Below the pieces are notes generated by a model. That model was given only the letters and a program-made list of their open reading frames with translations. It ran no database searches and was not told the origin of the DNA. A stretch of 14,888 nucleotides of DNA from Alphaproteobacteria bacterium UBA6189. GTDB lineage: Bacteria; Pseudomonadota; Alphaproteobacteria; Rickettsiales; UBA3002. The translations under genes were made by a program, and so were the position numbers. The stretch lies in contig DITH01000033.1 of the NCBI GenBank assembly GCA_002422745.1, positions 1 through 14,888 on the forward strand. Direction: 5' to 3'. This document shows, one piece after another, positions 12,833 to 14,888 of this stretch; position 1 is the stretch's first letter; every line of letters starts with the position of its first letter.

Positions 12833-13807
12833 ATGTTCTGGATGTATTTCGCGCATGAATTCTACCACCCGAAGGCGGCACCCGCTTCGGCGGCAGCCAG
12901 CCCGACGGTTACCGCCCCCGTCACGGCACCCGTAGCCACCAGCAACCCGACCCCCTCGCCGCACGATCCGGCATCGCTTGCGCAGGTCGCGGTCGGCGAT
13001 GAAATCCCTACGATTGAGCATTTACTGCGCCGGGTAAACGAGCTGGAAGCCGCACTGGCCGTGAGTGACCGTGGGCGTGACGCTTTTTTATCGTCGATGA
13101 GCCATGAGCTGCGCACGCCACTCAATGCTATTATGGGGTTTTCGGAAATGATCAGCAAAGGCGTGTTCGGCGCGATTGAGAACCCAACCTATCAGGAATA
13201 TGCCGGTCACATCCATGCTTCCGGCAGCTCGCTGCTGGGAAAAATCAATGATCTGCTTGATATCGCTTCGCTCGATGCGGGCGGGATTCTCGTCGAGGAG
13301 GAAGATTTCTGCCTGGCCGACCTGTTGGCCGAGGCGGTGGAAATCCACTCCCACAAAGCCTTCGAGCGCGAACAGCATTTGCGTATCGATTGCGCCGAGA
13401 CGATTCGCCTCTGGGCCGATCGCCGCAAATTGCTCTGTGCGCTGACCCATTTTCTCTCCAACGCGTTGCGTCATTCGGCCACCGGCGCCGAGATTCTGCT
13501 GATGGTGCGCATCCAACCCGATGACGGGGTGATCATGAGCGTGCGCGATGCCGGCGATGGGATTCCCACGGCACAGCTCGAGGTGATTCGCCATGCGCTG
13601 CAACAGGAATCGAGCTACCGCAATATCGAGCCGGGCGGGATTGGCCTGGGCCTCGCTCTGTCGCGCGAGCTTGCCGCCCAGCATCAGGGCAGGTTGATGA
13701 TCGACTCCATTCGCCACCGTGGCACGGTCGTATCGATGATCCTGCCCAAGGAACGGATTCTGGCAGGGATGCCCGCCAAACGACGTCGCGGGCTGGAACT
13801 GGTGTAA
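12833..13807 (+). CDS. Soluble sensor histidine kinase (HisKA + HATPase_c), PleC/DivJ-like
   Basis: 324-residue two-component kinase. The H-box is SMSHELRTPLNAIMGFSEMI with phospho-acceptor His91. It is followed by a four-residue GVFG segment and a DIASLDAG helix, typical of the alphaproteobacterial PleC/DivJ-like group. The ATPase domain has the N-box LSNALRHS (Asn210), the G1 box RDAGDGIP (239-245) and the G2 box GGIGLGLALS (268-277); all are intact. The N-terminal 60 residues are low-complexity Ala/Pro/Thr/Ser with no membrane helix or PAS domain, then a short coiled coil (about 58-85). The kinase is therefore probably cytoplasmic and sensing through partner proteins. No response regulator gene is adjacent, so it is an orphan kinase. 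The tail AKRRRGLELV is basic. Confidence 0.93.
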   Translation: MFWMYFAHEFYHPKAAPASAAASPTVTAPVTAPVATSNPTPSPHDPASLAQVAVGDEIPTIEHLLRRVNELEAALAVSDRGRDAFLSSMSHELRTPLNAIMGFSEMISKGVFGAIENPTYQEYAGHIHASGSSLLGKINDLLDIASLDAGGILVEEEDFCLADLLAEAVEIHSHKAFEREQHLRIDCAETIRLWADRRKLLCALTHFLSNALRHSATGAEILLMVRIQPDDGVIMSVRDAGDGIPTAQLEVIRHALQQESSYRNIEPGGIGLGLALSRELAAQHQGRLMIDSIRHRGTVVSMILPKERILAGMPAKRRRGLELV

Positions 13808-13861
13808 TCGGCCGCAACGTCAGGCATGACAAATTTATCATTCACGGTATAAGGTGCGCGC

Positions 13862-14491
13862 ATGAGTGATATTCGCGACCAGATTCTCGACGCTGCCCTG
13901 CCCGACATCGTGTTCGACGGCTGGACTCAGGGCGTGCTCGAACGTGCCGCCCAGCGCACCGGCCTTAGCGCGGTGGATGTAAAACGCAGCTTCCCCGGCG
14001 GCGCGGTCGATGCGCTCGATTATTTCACTGAGCGCGCCGATCGCCGTATGCTGGAAAGCCTTGAGCGCGACTTCAGCATGAGCGACTTAAAAATACGTGA
14101 GCGCATTGCCACGGCAGTGATGGTGCGGCTGCGTCAGAACCAACCCTATCGCGAAGCTGTGCGGCGCGGGCTGGCGGTCTATGCCCTGCCATGGCATGCG
14201 GCAGAAGGCCTCAAGCGCCTCTACGCGACAGTCGATGCGATGTGGCATGCCGCGGGCGATACCAGCACCGATTACAATTTCTACACCAAGCGCCTGCTGC
14301 TCTCGAAAGTGTACATGACCACGCTCTATGTCTGGCTCGACGATGCCACGCCCGACCTCGCCGACACGGAGGCATTCCTGCGCCGCCGCATTGAAAACGT
14401 GATGCAGATCGAGAAGCTGAAGGCTAAGGCGCGCGAGGGCTTAAGCGCCTTTGAAACATGGCTGCCGCCCAGCTTGCGCCGCGGCGCGTAG
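13862..14491 (+). CDS. COQ9-family ubiquinone biosynthesis protein
   Basis: 209 residues of the COQ9 family, an alpha-helical TetR-like fold that binds lipid and assists Coq7 hydroxylation in mitochondria; alphaproteobacterial members are the bacterial relatives. The N-terminal part resembles a helix-turn-helix (RDQILDAALPDIVFDGWTQ, then AAQRTGLSAVDVKRSFPGG). The family signature follows in the C-terminal domain: VDAMWHAAGDTSTDYNFYTKR, LLLSKVYMTTLYVWLDD and DTEAFLRRRIENVMQIEK. Length is normal. An AAGGTG ribosome site precedes the ATG. It stands alone, with no Ubi gene beside it. Family membership is clear; the exact role in bacteria is less so. Confidence 0.93.
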   Translation: MSDIRDQILDAALPDIVFDGWTQGVLERAAQRTGLSAVDVKRSFPGGAVDALDYFTERADRRMLESLERDFSMSDLKIRERIATAVMVRLRQNQPYREAVRRGLAVYALPWHAAEGLKRLYATVDAMWHAAGDTSTDYNFYTKRLLLSKVYMTTLYVWLDDATPDLADTEAFLRRRIENVMQIEKLKAKAREGLSAFETWLPPSLRRGA

Positions 14492-14508
14492 TGCATTATG
14501 CTTTCGGC

Positions 14509-14888
14509 ATGCGCCGTCCTTCAACTTCTGGCTTTTCCCTCGTCGAGCTTTCGATTGTGCTCGTGATTCTCGGGCTACTTGTCGGCGGCATCCTTGCCGG
14601 GCAATCACTCATTCGTGCCAGCGAGCTGCGCGCGGTCGGCACGGAATATAACCGTTGGCAGACCGCCGTTCACGCATTCAAGGATAAGTATTTCGCCCTC
14701 CCCGGCGATATGACCAATGCCCAGTCGTTCTGGGGAAGTGCGGCCTCATGCCCGGGTTCAAACCTTACCCCTAGTACCGATGCGACGACCTGCAACGGCG
14801 ACGGAGATGGAGTGATTGAACCCAATCCGGGAAGTGGTTTTGGCAATGAGTATTTCCGTTACTGGCAGCATCTGGCCAATGCCGGGCT
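14509..14888 (+). CDS. Type IV pilin-like / pseudopilin protein, 3' end beyond right edge (partial)
   Basis: The frame opens at ATG 14509 and is uninterrupted to the edge (126 codons). It begins with a short basic leader and the prepilin peptidase site, TSG followed by FSLVELSIVLVILGLLVGGI. That gives cleavage after Gly, Glu at position +5, and the hydrophobic N-terminal helix used for assembly. The periplasmic domain shows YFALPGDMTNAQSFWG, a phrase common in a group of pseudopilins whose soluble domain often carries a Cys-rich, Asp/Gly-rich loop, seen here as CNGDGDGVIEPN (possible calcium site). It would form part of a type IV pilus or type II secretion pseudopilus. The start lies 18 bases past the COQ9-family stop with no good ribosome site; an in-frame GTG at 14491 is an alternative. 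Confidence 0.88.
   Translation, partial: MRRPSTSGFSLVELSIVLVILGLLVGGILAGQSLIRASELRAVGTEYNRWQTAVHAFKDKYFALPGDMTNAQSFWGSAASCPGSNLTPSTDATTCNGDGDGVIEPNPGSGFGNEYFRYWQHLANAG

Noticed and set aside
1..14888. CRISPR array or transposase-bearing insertion sequence
   Set aside because: No regularly spaced repeats of CRISPR size, no transposase motif and no terminal inverted repeats were seen. The only mobile DNA supported is the tRNA-Leu element.

Overview
The window looks like chromosomal DNA of an alphaproteobacterium of moderate GC (roughly 55-60% by eye). Markers of that class are the order rnd-kdsD, a COQ9-family protein, a FzlA-type GST-like division protein, a NDUFA9-like SDR protein and a PleC/DivJ-style HisKA kinase. 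A genus cannot be named from this sequence. The pseudopilin cut by the right edge is of a kind common in several environmental alphaproteobacterial lineages.

Layout. Positions 1-1431 (minus strand) hold rnd followed by kdsD, which is cut by the left edge. This is the start of the usual LPS-export locus (Kdo synthesis, then LptC/LptA beyond the edge). kdsD changes character near position 490-510, where an alphaproteobacterial N-terminal part meets a lower-GC, beta/gamma-like remainder. That suggests either a mosaic gene or an assembly chimera. Next on the minus strand are a possible 38-residue membrane microprotein (1472-1588) and a large 621-residue protein I cannot assign, which has an alpha/beta-hydrolase-like segment (1632-3497). 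The 600-base gap 3498-4104 contains no convincing gene. Its right half (about 3771-4088) is a run of strong hairpins ending in a textbook terminator, and I read it as a candidate plus-strand structured ncRNA. A MarC-family membrane protein (4105-4728, minus) follows.

Positions 4913-4999 are tRNA-Leu(CAG), driven by a near-consensus promoter. A 2.7-kb integrative element is inserted at its 3' end (to about 7683). It carries a P4-type tyrosine integrase, a degenerate tandem repeat, an AlpA-like regulator translationally coupled to a prim-pol domain cut to 155 residues, and a fragment resembling the C-terminus of MuF/SPP1-gp7 head morphogenesis proteins. A degenerate copy of the tRNA 3' end closes it. 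Paired TGGGTAT motifs with the same 12-bp period at both ends look like integrase arm sites. The element appears to be a deletion remnant of a larger phage-like island.

The right side is plus-strand host DNA. It holds a hemerythrin with its own terminator, a small exported or membrane protein overlapping a membrane-anchored chemoreceptor, then a NDUFA9-like SDR, a DUF1189/Yip1-like membrane protein, fzlA, grxC, a soluble histidine kinase, a COQ9-family protein and a type IV pilin-like protein open at the right edge. The cluster mixes envelope and division, redox and quinone, and signalling functions.
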